DNA from: Karstenula rhodostoma CBS 690.94
Lineage: Eukaryota; Ascomycota; Dothideomycetes; Pleosporales; Didymosphaeriaceae
Assembly (NCBI GenBank): GCA_010093485.1
Contig: MU001499.1
Coordinates: 806,001-870,000 of the forward strand
Direction of reading: 5' to 3'
Length of the DNA stretch: 64,000 bases
Positions 1 to 10,989 of this stretch are shown piece after piece. The notes below the pieces were generated by a model. It was given only the letters and a program-made list of their open reading frames with translations. It ran no database searches and was not told where the DNA came from. Both the position numbers and the translations under genes were made by a program. Within the stretch, counting starts at the first letter, position 1; each line of letters starts with the position of its first letter.

Positions 1-574
1 TCCCGTCATAGTCGTCCCACCCTACTGTCCACGTATCCACCTCAGCCTTGAACAGCGAACTGAATGCTGCCCCAAGAGTAGGCTCTTGTCGGTGCCAGCC
101 CTGCCGAATCCACGTCGAATCGACATGTTTGGTCATGTGGTAAGCATTGATGTTGGCCATAAACCATGTTAACGCCGTGGCAATCATGGTCGGGAGAATC
201 AGCCTGCCTGAGCGCGCGAGGGCGCTCTTTGCAATGCCATTGAACGCGGCGTCGGTGTTCCCAGCCCGCGATCGCCCAATTGGTCCTATCGAGTTTACGT
301 ATCCGGTTATGAGGAAGAAAAGCGCCACAGCCGAGCGCCCGCCGACGGCAAGTCGGAAAAACGGCAACTGAAACAGATGCGGTGCGGTGTGGGCATCTTG
401 AGCTGGCGAATGTAACCATGGGACAAAAGCTGTACACAGATGGCCGCACACGACCATGAAAGAAGCCACGCCGCGCAGGCCCTATTACCATGATGAAGCG
501 TCAGTGGTCGTACAGGTTGGAGGGATGCGAACGGGTAAACTTACATCAATCCAGTTAGCGTCCCGTGGGGCCAT
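1..574 (-). CDS. Acyltransferase-3 family membrane protein, 5' part only
   Basis: Exons 574-545 and 481-1; the gene continues past the left edge of the window. Exon 1 starts ATGGCC in good context and encodes only ten residues; a 63-nt intron (GTAAGT ... CACTGAC ... TAATAG) follows in phase 0. Joined, the protein reads ANWIDGLRGVASFMVV, then QLPFFRLAVGGRSAVALFFLITGYV, which I give in two parts: QLPFFRLAVGG and RSAVALFFLITGYV. This is the hallmark start of fungal acyltransferase-3 proteins (PF01757): 'DGLRG', first membrane helix, a loop with 'PFFRL', and the 'ALFF.I.GYV' helix. The family moves acyl groups onto sugars or lipids in membranes; the substrate cannot be read from the sequence. The frame is open from residue 11 to the window edge, about 170 residues. 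The family assignment is strong; the start is inferred from the splice. Confidence 0.85.
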
Positions 575-3289
575 CTTGATTCAACGACTCGCTGATGCGG
601 GAGAGAAACAAAAAGTGATGTGGAAAGACTGTGCAAAGCCAGAATCAGGAAGAAGATGCAAAGTCTAGGAAATAGTGAACGTGTCCAGGAGCATGGCAGC
701 GAGCGGATCCAGCGGCGATGTTGAGACGAGGTGGGTATGGTGGCAGAACGCTTGCGGCCGTCAATCAAGTCAAAGAAGAGTCCAGTGGGAAAAGCAGCGA
801 CGGGGAAGAAGGTATGGGCGGAAGCGGAGCGGCGTAGCGGCCAGCATGAGTTTATAGAGGGACCCATCACCGGGTTATGGAGCACCACAGTGCGTATGTA
901 CCTGGACGTGCCCCTGCGTTTTCCGTTCCGAAGGTCAAGCTCCATGCCAAGACCAGCGATGCTCTTGGCGCTCCCTTTGCGAGTATGCATAGTCCGAGCA
1001 CCGAAGACGGCTTCGCGGACGATGGGCTGCACGGGCGGTTCGCGTAGGAAACAGGGAAAGGAGACGTTGCGGGACGGTACAACAAGCAACGCCACGACTG
1101 CTGGTAGCTCCAGCAGCATGAGGATATTCGAGAAGAAAGAGAATAGCTGGCGAGAGAAGAGGTGCTGTGCCACTCCACATTCCGATGGCTGGACCAGACT
1201 CCCCTCCCGTAGCACATGCATCCACTGGCCTAGCTTACGTTCCTTGTTCGGCTGCGAAACATTGACGCGGCACCAGTTTCCCATGTAGAAACGCGAGGAT
1301 GGATGCAAAGCGCTTGTCGGCCGGGTGAGCAGCGTCGCGGACTTGGAAACGACCGTTGGCTGAGGCGGGCAAACGCGGCCAGGGCCAGTGGAGCACATTT
1401 CTTCACGTTGAAGCGTGCACGCGTCGGAAAGTACACGGTACTGGTCATCTCAAGCTTTTCCGGGGCAATACTGGAATACTGGAGCCTTTCTGTGAATCGG
1501 TGGAGACACATACGCGGCATGCGCCATAGCCATGCCATACTGTGTACAGAGCCATGCATGCCCGTCGGACGAATTGTCTTGTTCCGCAGCCAGTCAGCCA
1601 GGCGGCCAGGGCAAAAAGGGAAGATTGTGTGCATTGTCTTGGCTGTTTGCCTTGCATGTACGGACTTGACCAGGACGCCGGTGTCTGCATCCGGATGGGA
1701 ACGAGGACCTACTCCTTCCACCTTCCACCTTCCTCCTTTCTCCTTCCTCCTTCCTCAAGGAGAGCGAGCGAGCCCTGAGACCGCACTGCCACGTGACACC
1801 AAAGCACGTCTTGTGGCTGCGGGTGCAACGACTCGAGGCCGTCATAACCGATGGCGACGGTACAACGGCGGGCGGAGATCTTGGCGTACATAGGAACCTC
1901 TGCAGACGCCCACAAGCAACAGGACTGGTTTTCCAGAGTGCACATCACGAAAGTTCGAAACGACGAACCGTGCCGATGCCAGCATGCGGCCTCTGCTGGG
2001 AATGGTGCCCGGTGAGAGTGCGCACAGGCGCGCTGTCCCTCCCGCAATCAAATCGTCTGTTTCACCGGCCATCAAACCGCCAACATCGGCATGTACGATG
2101 CCTATACATGGTGGACACCATCGGCCTTCCAGCCCCTCTCCACCGTCCGGTCACTCGTGCCCAACCGACCGAAACCGATCGAAGATGCAGCACCGAGGGC
2201 GCGCGTGCAGCTTGCCATCACAGGGGGTTCCTGGGAAGAAAGACTTCGAACACCTGGTGACTCGGATATACTTTTCGCACAGAAGATGCTCATGCTCTAG
2301 GCATCAGCACGCAACGCAGAAGCGGCGAGTCCAAATGGTCCAAGTGAGTCAGACAGCAGACAGGTGGCTTTTGGCACGCTTCTCACCAGCTGGCGGTGGC
2401 TTGGTGACAACTTTGTCCGCATGAGAATGAGAGCCTCGTGCTTGGCCACTCGCTCACACCGTCGGGTAGGCTGTGCGATAGCCTTTCTTTCAACGAAACA
2501 GCGCAGGCCAACTGGTGAGCTCCACTGCAACCAAAGCAATGCTCAAACGCATCGCAGTCTTGCAAGAGGAACGGCTCACCAGGCATGTCTTACTCTGTTG
2601 CGGTGGGGGCGAAGCGGCGCGGGCAAGGACAGGATGGGATACGGTGTCGTTTTGACGGTGAAGATGCGCGGGACAGCCCTCTGCAGCGTGGCCTCGGACA
2701 GTCTCGAGCTATATAGGCTCCGCAGAGGCGCTCTGCAGCCGTTCTGCCATCCTTCTCGCGGCATCCAACATAAGAGTGGTGATAGTTCGCATGTCGCTGC
2801 CAGCCCTGTGACGCAATCAGTTGACCGGGTCCTTGGTCCTTGGTCCTTGCTCCACAAACTGGGCAGCCTCACATCCTTGGTTCCGGCATGGGCTCATATT
2901 GAGCCTGCCGTCGCCCGCAGCTGAGGATTTCCAACCCTTCCTATAGCACTACTTGGACTGTCCTGCGAACCGGCGCACTACCTATCCATCGCGCGCTGCA
3001 TCTCGCTGCCGCCGCCAATCGCCACGCTTGCCATCGGCTGCTCCAGCGGGCTCCCGCGCCCCTCCGCCCTCTGCCTCCCGCCAGTCAGATCGTCGATAGA
3101 CGAGTCCTATCCTGCGAACGCTGCGTCACTGCGTCACTGCGCTCCCGCCTGCTATTCACCATCCTCACCGCACCAGATCGCCGTCCACTGGCCCAAAACC
3201 CGCACTGCACCGCGCACCAACTCTCGTAAACACCGTCATCGCGATACAGGGTCTGCTCGGCCCGCTGCCCAACACCCCGCCTGTGCGCC
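575..3289. other. 2.7-kb gap between divergent genes
   Basis: No convincing gene. A 285-codon open frame lies on the minus strand at 541-1398, but it overlaps similar open frames on the plus strand, is rich in Ser, Arg, Cys and Trp, and resembles no family I know. It covers the leader of the acyltransferase gene. A pyrimidine-rich run of CCTT/CTTCC units lies at about 1717-1757. The last 300 bases before 3290 are C-rich, as expected for a fungal promoter and leader. Confidence 0.6.
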
Positions 3290-5971
3290 ATGTCCACCAT
3301 ATTTAGAGAGCGGGAGCGGGACCGCGACTGGGAGACGGGCTCCCACGGAGGACGCAGTTACACGACAGTAAAGCGCTACAAGATACCCGACCGAGCCCTC
3401 GAGGAAGACAGCTACGAGTCGGAAATGCGCCTCGTGCACCGTGAGCGTCCGCACCACGAGGACGTCGAAGAGCGCAGAGAGGTGCGCAGATACACAGTGG
3501 ACGACCGCGACGACCACCGCGACCGCGAAGTGCGAGAGTACCGCTTCGTCGAGCGCGAGGTCGAGTGTGACCCCTCACCCCGCCGCGAGATCCGCGAGTA
3601 CCGCATCGAGCGCGAAGTGGAGCGCTCGCCGTCCCCTCCCTCGGTCAGAGAGTACCGTGTGGAACGTCAAGTCGAGCGCGAGCGCGAGGTCGAGCGCGAT
3701 CCGTACTCGCTCGAACGTTACTCAAGATCCACCGAGTTCTTCCGTCCAGAGCAGCCGCCGCCGCAACCCATCATTATCCGCAACGAGGCCCCGCAGCCCA
3801 TCATTCTTCAAGAGTCGGCCCCTCAGCAGGTCATCATCCGACGCGAAGAACCCTCGTATGAGCTCGTTGAGCGGTCCGTAGTCGCCGAAGACCGACAGAT
3901 TGCCCGCCGCGAGCCTCGCAGAGACGAAGACTATTACTACGAGCGCAAGGTCAAGGAGATCGACCGTGGTGCCCGCCGCGAAGACAGCTACTACGACGAG
4001 CGTGAATATGGTCGTGGCCGCTATCATGATAGAGACGCGTACAGCGACGACGACGTGGTCTTCGTCCACAAGGAAAAGGATACCTGGAGTAGTGGCCGTG
4101 ACGTGAGTCCCAACCACCGCCGCCACCTCGCTGAGGGTGTCATCGGCGGCGTGGCCGCAGCCGAGCTTCTTAGGCATCGCCGAAAGAAGGACGGAGAAGA
4201 TCCAGGTCACCATCTCCGTCAGGTCGCCGGCTATGGTGCACTGGGAGCCGTGGGTGCCGAAGCCATTAGCCGCTACAGAAATCGCTCTCGTTCCAGATCC
4301 TGGTCGGGTGACCGTGGCCGCAGGCGTAGGAGCCGGTCCTCGTCACGGACGAAGAAGCTGGGCACTCTTGCGGCTGTCGCTGGCATCGGAGCTCTGGCAT
4401 ACGCCGCAGGGAAACGCGGGAAGAAAGAAACGCAAACGACAGTCATAGAAGACCGTCGCAGCAGGTCTAGGCGCCGAAAGTCTTCCCGCTCTCGTTCCCG
4501 TGCCGTGTCTGTCAAGAGTCAAGGCTCACGAGGCAGGTCGGAAAGCAGGCACATGAGCCCCGAGCATCGCAACCGACGTGCTGCGCAGGTCGGTCTCGCT
4601 AGTGCAGCAGTCGCCGGTATAGTCGACCATCAACGTAAAAAGTCGCGCGATCGAAAGGGTGAACGGAGCCGCAGCCGAGTTCGTCAAGGCATCCCGATCG
4701 CTGCTGCTGGTGTAGCTGGGGCGGCTGTGACGGGCTTGTACGAGAAGCGCAAGGCCAAGAAGGAGGCCAAGGAATTGTCCAAGTCGAGATCAAGGTCAAG
4801 ATCCAGGTCGGTACGTTCCGGTAGACGCAGAAGCACAGCTGGTGACGCAGCCCTTGTAGAGTACGGTGGTGATCCTATCTATACCGATCGTCCGTCGAGC
4901 CGCCGGTCTCGCGACTATGACCCGGCAGACCACAGGCATCGGCATCGAAGCTCGTCATCCTCTTCGGGTGGTGGACGGCGGCATTCTCGATCTAGTAGAA
5001 GCCGGAGCAAGAGTCGGACACGCAAAGCGGCCGAGACTGCTGCCGTTGCTGGTGTAGCTGGTTTGGCTGCTCACGAGGCAGCGAAGCGTCGCGAAAAGAA
5101 GAAGGCTGAACGCGAGCGACAACGTATGTTTCCCATACATCCAGATGTTGAACCGCCATTCTAAACATCAACAGGTCAAGAAGACTCAGCCTATTCTACT
5201 GGCAGCTACAGCCCTCCCCCTCCCGGTGCGGAAGATCCCCAGTACTTCCCTCAAACGAACTACTTCCCCCCACCCCCGACCCAGCCCGCAGACTACAACA
5301 ACAACTACCCTCCGTACAACCCGGCTGACTACCCTCCCCCAAACAACGGTTATTCGCCCACTAATGCCGGCCACATCCACCCAGCCACAGGCTACACTCC
5401 TCCACCCCCCGAACCGGGCAACCCCTACGCTCACCAAGACCCTCGCTACCGCCGCCCGGATGACAATGTGAGTGCTCGCGATCCTCCCCTTATAGAGCAC
5501 ATGCACGCTTCACGTTTTGGTGGGTCTAGGCTTTCGCCTAGCCATGGAGTCAGCCTTGCTAACGATATTCCCCCAGATCGTCTAGGCACGCAGCACCCTG
5601 ACTCTTCCATCCACGTTCCATCTCAGCCTTCTCCCATCCACTCTGTCACTCGCTCGCTCAACACCCCGATTCAGCCTGAGCCTTTGAAGCCTGCGAGCGA
5701 GAAGAGCGTCATGTTTGATTTGCAGCCGCAGGAGTTTGAATTTACGCCTGATGGGGAGAAGGTGCCTGAGCGGGCGCGAGGGAAGGAGAGGAACGATGGG
5801 CGGAGGCGAGATAGGGACCGAGACCGGAGGAGGAGAGACGATTCTCCCAGCTCGGATACGTCGGATGCTACTATCGAATTGCCGCCACGATTTGACGAGA
5901 CCGGCCGGGTGCGGGACGAGGACCCGCTCGCGACAAAGCTGGAGAGCGTGTTGAATGGGCTGTTTCGGTAG
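3290..5971 (+). CDS. DUF3824-type Arg/Ser-rich protein
   Basis: Exons 3290-5123 and 5175-5971, joined across a 51-nt phase-1 intron (GTATGT ... TTCTAAAC ... CAACAG); 876 residues. Residues 1-130 are charged, with repeated 'R.YR.ER.VER' units; next comes a Pro/Gln stretch with 'QPIII' repeats. From about 280 to 605 there are five hydrophobic Ala/Gly patches (for example GTLAAVAGIGALAYAAGKR and GIPIAAAGVAGAAVTGLYEKR), each followed by a cluster of Lys/Arg and separated by RS dipeptides. The C-terminal part is rich in PPPP, NNNY and YNPAD and ends LESVLNGLFR. This layout matches the fungal DUF3824 family, whose function is unknown. The Ala/Gly patches could be short glycine-zipper-like membrane segments, and the RS runs suggest phosphorylation; both are inference. 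A near-perfect intron signature at 5468-5576 would break the frame (see findings). Confidence 0.85.
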
Positions 5972-6563
5972 CTTTTTGGCTGTGCATCTCATTCACCCTT
6001 TCTAACGAACGTTTCTACAGGCTTTTCTTTGCTTTGGATATTATTTTGCCCTCCCTGTTCTTGATTTTGGCTAGTAGTCAGTGGATGTTTTTTAGTGATG
6101 TGTGAGCGGCGAGTGAGCGGTTTTCCTGATGTTTTTCCTATGGAGAGAAGGGATGGGATATGGTTTGGTGGAGATACCTTGGTGGTGCGGGAGGGGTTTA
6201 ACGACAGTCATGACTTGGATTTGTAGTGAGCGCATTTATGAGCGTGTGGGTGTGGTGGTAATGCTATGCAAATATTACATTCCTACTTCTACCTTGTGCG
6301 TATTGGCTTGGCTTATTGCGTTCACTTCCGAAGTGAGAGTTGCTGCGGTCGCGCACAGGCAGCCGGCTGCTGTCCATTTACTCTCGGTAAGGGCATCAGA
6401 TACTTTCCATTTACCTTCACCTGAGTTTGCCTCTTACGATAGCCTACGGTCAGCTGGCTGACGAGCAGCTTAAAAGCCAGGTCCGTCTCTTGGACATCAA
6501 TCTTCGCTCTTCCACCTTTGTCACCACACTCGAGTCCCTAGCGGCAGCGGCAACAGCGATACC
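5972..6563. other. Intergenic, 592 bp
   Basis: 3' flank of the DUF3824 gene, then the promoter of the first LPGE-family copy. An open frame at 6129-6461 has no recognisable content. I see no RNA gene or repeat. Confidence 0.6.
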
Positions 6564-7466
6564 ATGGCACCGTCTTTCCTAGATCTTCCGGGAGGCAAGT
6601 GACATCCAGGTTTTCCTACAAGGTGCGACATAATCTTACTAACCGCAATGATGTGTAGAGATCCGGAACTGTGTGTATGGGCTTGTCGCCGAGCATGACG
6701 GCAAAGTCAAAAACATCAAGCACCGCAGTGAGCTCAATCGCCGCATATGCATCCACGACTACGGTTACCCAATGAGAGTGAAGTTAGATGCGAGGAGAGC
6801 ATTGGAAGCCGAACCGCGGTATAACTATGCTGGACTTACGCGCGTCTGCCGTCAGATCCGAGAAGAATATCTACCACGTGAGCCACTTTCACCCCTTGTA
6901 GTCAACGGTTAAGCTAACAGATTGAATCAGTATGTGTTGCTCATCAAACTTCTGATCTCGCTATGTGTGTGGGTTATGATGACCTCGTCGATCTTCCTGC
7001 AATCCTTCTCGACAAAAATGCCTACGGCAAGACGGCGAAAGAGTTGACCATCCGTGTCCGAACGACTGACAAAACGTTGAATTCGGCTGTCGACTTACTC
7101 CCGGTGATCCGTGCAAAGGCCCACTCTCTGCGGTGCGAGTTGCAGAAGTTCGAATACATGGAGGATGAATTCTTTCTTGGCTACCTGCTTCTCCAACGGA
7201 TTCTGTATCACAAGAACGAAGATTGGTTGGCAGTGATCCGTGAACCTGCTTTTTTCGATGCCATACTATTCAACCGGTCCTCGAGACATATCAAAATTAT
7301 GCTGGGCCAGAAGGGAGCCGCATGGGTTGACGCTGAGAACCAACGACAAGTGTGCAATTTGTTGGAGTCCATGGAGATCTCTAAGGAGAGAGGGAAATCT
7401 ATGGTCTCTCATATTGAGAATGCCATGGTTTCGGTGACGCAGTCCCCTTCTCTCCAGGACCACTGA
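6564..7466 (+). CDS. LPGE-family small fungal protein, copy A
   Basis: Exons 6564-6594, 6659-6877 and 6931-7466; 261 residues, no internal stop. Exon 1 encodes MAPSFLDLPG and exon 2 opens with E-IRNCVYGLVAEHDG, followed by a Lys/Arg-rich stretch and the second conserved block YAGLTRVCRQIREEYLP. Exon 3 holds VGYDDLVDLPAILL and a longer C-terminal domain. Intron 1 (64 nt) splits the Glu codon of LPG-E in phase 1, as in every other copy, but its donor reads GCAAGT, so it is a predicted GC-AG intron; branch TTACTAAC and acceptor TGTAG are normal. Intron 2 (53 nt, GTGAGC ... GCTAAC ... AATCAG) is also phase 1. The N-terminal block resembles the F-box/2EXR-like motif of many uncharacterised fungal proteins; a ubiquitin-ligase adaptor role is possible but unproven. 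The C-terminal half has no known domain. Confidence 0.75.
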
Positions 7467-8097
7467 AAATGAACCCAAACTAAGGACAAACACGAATCAA
7501 GTCGAGGCTGGCCACTTGAGGAACGCCAGAAGAACGATGTCGATGTATGCAATGGAGTCACGGGGCTTGGGGGGACAGGAGGACTTTAGCACTTCACATT
7601 GCCCTGGTACAGACAATCCAAACGAGATATGTGTAAATGGGAATCATCTCTCTTGATCCAGGATATGATTACGAAAGATTTAATCTAGCAGAGCTGGGCG
7701 CGTGCTTGTGTTTCCACCGCGCCTGTTTGCACTTTCTTCGTTTGGGAGCAGGACGTCTCGCTTTTCTCCTTTCTCCTCACTTACAACTTCCGTGGTACGA
7801 ACACCCAATCTTGCATGACAGTGCATCAGCATCTCGAACACAAGCTTCGATTACTCGAAACCAATCACCAGAGGCAGTGAAATGTGATAGTGCGCTCGTA
7901 CGTTCTTTCCCTATTTTGCGCCTGCCCTCGTTGCCGCAGTGATGTACCAGGCAAACGCTCAGATCAACCCGTGAAGTCCAACCTCACCCTGCCTCACCCC
8001 AGATTCTTCTTTCTATACACTCGGTATCAACGACGTGACGGCGTCCGCCCAAGGAGAGCCTGAAGACACTTGCGCAGCGTGCTTTTACGAGACCGAC
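7467..8097. other. Intergenic, 631 bp
   Basis: Lies between LPGE copies A and B. A weak open frame at 7637-7942 has no recognisable content. Nothing else seen. Confidence 0.55.
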
Positions 8098-9033
8098 ATG
8101 CACGACAATGGCGAGAGAACGAAGGCCACGAACACCGAGTCGCTCGCCTCGGAGACAAACCATGAGCAGAAGGAGCACCACAACTCAAAGTCACCTCTTC
8201 TGGGCCTTCCGGGCGGTAAGTGGACGACTTCAGACTGTAGAGTTATTCTCTCTAACAATCCACGCAGAGCTTCGCAATCGAATCTACGAGCTTGTTGCCG
8301 TTGATGAAAAACCTATCAGGATTAAGCACCTCAATTCTGAACTCGCCCGCATGAAGGAGATTGCCTTCCTGACAGGAGATGATGATACCGCGTGCGATAT
8401 ACAATTCACCGGAGTTTATGCTGGTCTTGCAGGCCTATGCCGCCAAATTAGGGAGGAATACTTACTTAGTAAGCTGATTCAAAATCCAAACCTCTCTTTC
8501 AATCCTGAAGCTCATGGCATGTTCTAGTGCATAGGCAGAGAAGTTGCGCTACTGTGGACTACAATGATCTCGAGCAGTTCATTGTCACATTCTTTGATGA
8601 TAAGGAGCCTTTTAAAGAGGTACACATTCTTCCTTCCGGTGGTCTGGGTAGCGACTACATTCAACCGTTTGAATCGGACAATGTACTCCCACTCCTGCGT
8701 GCGAAGACATGCTTTCCGGATCTCTTCGTATGCAACATTGAGTTCGGTGAAGAGCCGTCCCGCTTCATATGGGGATCCGCAATTGAAGATCCTTCCTGGC
8801 AATCCTGGCGCGCCCGGATGCGCTGGTTTCGAAACCTTCAAAATCTACTGCAGCATGGCGACACAAGATGGCTAGAATCGATAAGCGCCAACCCGTGCAT
8901 ATTTGAGGCAGTCAACTATCGCCCTCACACATACGGATTCCGCCTCTCGATAAAACATCAACATGCCGTGACTCATCTTGAATGCTGTCTATATGCCCTC
9001 AGCTTCTTGAATAACGTCCGGAACGCCGCATGA
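8098..9033 (+). CDS. LPGE-family small fungal protein, copy B
   Basis: Exons 8098-8215, 8268-8468 and 8528-9033; 274 residues, intact. It has a longer charged N-terminus than its neighbours (about 35 residues rich in Glu, Lys, His and Asn) before SPLLGLPG; exon 2 begins E-LRNRIYELVAVDEKP and ends GLCRQIREEYLL. Exon 3 contains VDYNDLEQFIVTFF, equivalent to the 'DL..F..TFF' block of the other copies, then a Trp-rich C-terminal region. Intron 1 (52 nt) has a canonical GTAAGT donor and CACGCAG acceptor; intron 2 (59 nt) has GTAAGC and TTCTAG. Both are phase 1. The start is the ATG at 8098; the open frame continues upstream to 8035 without an ATG. Function unknown; same F-box/2EXR-like N-terminus as copy A. 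Confidence 0.78.
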
Positions 9034-9264
9034 GGATGTAAACGGCGATTGCAACGAGAGCTGCGGACTGGCCCTTCGTTGGTGGCAAGTAACTCATTCC
9101 TGTATACAAAGCCGAGTCAAGATTTGGATGCAATGGAAGTTAGGGGTAGTGAGCGGATGTGTGAATCAGGCTATGGTTAGCCGGGTAGAGACCTATGCAA
9201 AGCGAACAGATATAAATTGTATAAATTGTACCGAACAATCACAGCCGGTCAACGTGAACGTTAG

Positions 9265-9672
9265 AGCTCAGGAGGCTCCAAAACATGGCAGGGCCTCGTT
9301 TCGAAGCTTTCGGCTGCTTCTACATCTGTCAAAATATCAGATTCGAAGAGTCCTACCAGGATACACGATGCGGCCGCCAAACATCCCGAAAACCTGACAA
9401 GCGCAGAACTGATATCTCTGCCGGCCTGATTCGTCGGTATGTTCGCATCCGCAGCCGACCTGCCGGAAGACCACCCGTGGCACTCACGCGTCATCGTACA
9501 GAGAATCGCCGAGCATCTCGGAGCACTAACCGGAACCCTCAACCCCGAGGAGTTCTGAGTGAGGCTGTTGAACCAGGACGAATGCATGATTGCTCGCCAC
9601 TAGGCGATAAGGATATCGGTGATAACTTCTCTACGATTGTACGCCGCGCCTTGAAGAAGGCGTATAAGTAAA
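9265..9672 (+). pseudogene. Decayed coding frame with three C-to-T type stops
   Basis: From 9265 one frame reads SGGSKTWQGLVSKLSAASTS, then HPENLTSAELISLPA, TGA (9427), FVGMFASAADLPEDHPWHS, then LGALTGTLNPEEF, TGA (9556), VRLLNQDECMIARH, TAG (9601). The residue mix between the stops looks coding, and each stop could come from CGA or CAG by one C-to-T change. A second frame ends GDNFSTIVRRALKKAYK at 9671. No start codon or family is recognisable. It lies between LPGE copies B and C and beside a TpA-rich tract, so decay linked to repeat-induced mutation is possible. Chance open frames remain an alternative. Confidence 0.35.
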
Positions 9673-9679
9673 ATTCGTA

Positions 9680-10985
9680 GCTGGAATTGTGAGCGTGTTT
9701 CTCATAGCGTTTCTTATAGTAGGAGTTATGGGTGTGTGTTCCTCGTAGCTTACAAGATGAGTGTGCGTTTACGATAGCTAGACTAGTAGGTCGGTGAGCG
9801 GGTTGCCTTAACGCATTATAAGAGTAGCAGTGTACAGTACATTACACTCCTTCGCTTTCCATCCGCTTAGTCTCCGCCATAAGTGCTTAACCTGTGCATG
9901 CTGGCGTCCTTTATGGCAGGTTAGTCATATTCAAATTCTTTTACGAAGTGCGACGATGTTACAAAGAGCTGAACGCAGTTAAAACATGTTGTTCGAGGTA
10001 GCCCGATGCCTGCTATACGCCGTATTCATGACCCCTCCCCTTTATCGAGCTCGTATATCTACAGTACGTGCGAGGCTGTGGTAGTAGAAGATTCATATCT
10101 AGCAGTTACTCACAGAGCGACTATATGGGCCGGTACCACGCGTAGCTCTTCACACGCGATGTTCCGAGCGTTGCAGAAGTAATCGCAGTTATATAATTCC
10201 CACGTTGCTTATACACTATTTCGGTAAATCCCACATTAATCTACTAGCACTATTTTCTCCAACTTTTATTTAGCGTTGCCTTATGAGAGTCGACAACCCA
10301 CTGTCTATCTACCTCATAAAGTGCGGGAAGCCTTTCAGCGAAGTGCCTGGTTAGCTCTACACATAGCTTCTAGCATTAATTAAGATAAGAGGTATTTGAA
10401 GATTTCCAGCTAGAACCGTATTCTTTTCATCTAAGACCTTCTTAGAACTCTATGGCGGTGCGCTTGCCCTTTAGTAATTCTAAGCTCTAAATTTGTGATA
10501 TAGCACCAGAGGCGAAGTGGATCAGCTGCAGAATCTAAATGTTAAGACGCTATATAGTACTAAGACAAAAGTCTTAGAATATCTTATCCACGCATTGCCT
10601 ATCCTGGTGTAACACACCGTATTTGGACTTTTTGCCTAGCACTGTATCGTTCCTAGAATATAGAGCTGTGCTGAAAATTTGGTCACCTCTACACATAAAG
10701 TCTCGCTCTGCAACGCGAAACGCTTGAGATCTAACACAACTATTTAGTATCATCTTTAAACTATCCTCCGCAAGTAAACACCAGTTTCCCAAGACTAAAG
10801 GCAAACTAATACTCGATGAAGTTCATGACTTTTTATATAAGCGATAAACCGCTAGCTTTCGCACCCAGAGTCATCTCATACCAGATTCCGTGAAAATTTG
10901 AATACATGAAACTGGTTCGCTCAGCGTTGTGCTTTATCCCAAATGGTTTATTGATCACCGTGGTGACGCACCGCTGCGAACCTGG
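9680..10985. repeat. TpA-rich, gene-free tract, probably a degraded repeat
   Basis: Roughly 1.3 kb that is visibly richer in A+T and in TA dinucleotides (TAGC, CTAG, TATA, TTAG) than its surroundings. Reverse-strand frames carry short protein-like scraps cut by TAG and TAA stops, for example at about 10574-10804 and 10260-10370. This is how a transposon copy looks after repeat-induced point mutation in ascomycetes. I could not identify the element, and I see no terminal repeats. The tract ends just before exon 1 of LPGE copy C, which has no start codon. Confidence 0.45.
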
Positions 10986-10989
10986 GGCA

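Noticed and set aside
541..1398. 285-codon open frame on the minus strand
   Set aside because: Overlaps the first exon and leader of the acyltransferase gene, has unlikely composition (Ser, Arg, Cys, Trp) and competing open frames on the other strand. No splice-supported extension or family.
2364..2924. 186-codon open frame on the plus strand
   Set aside because: Random-looking composition, no family, no splice partners.
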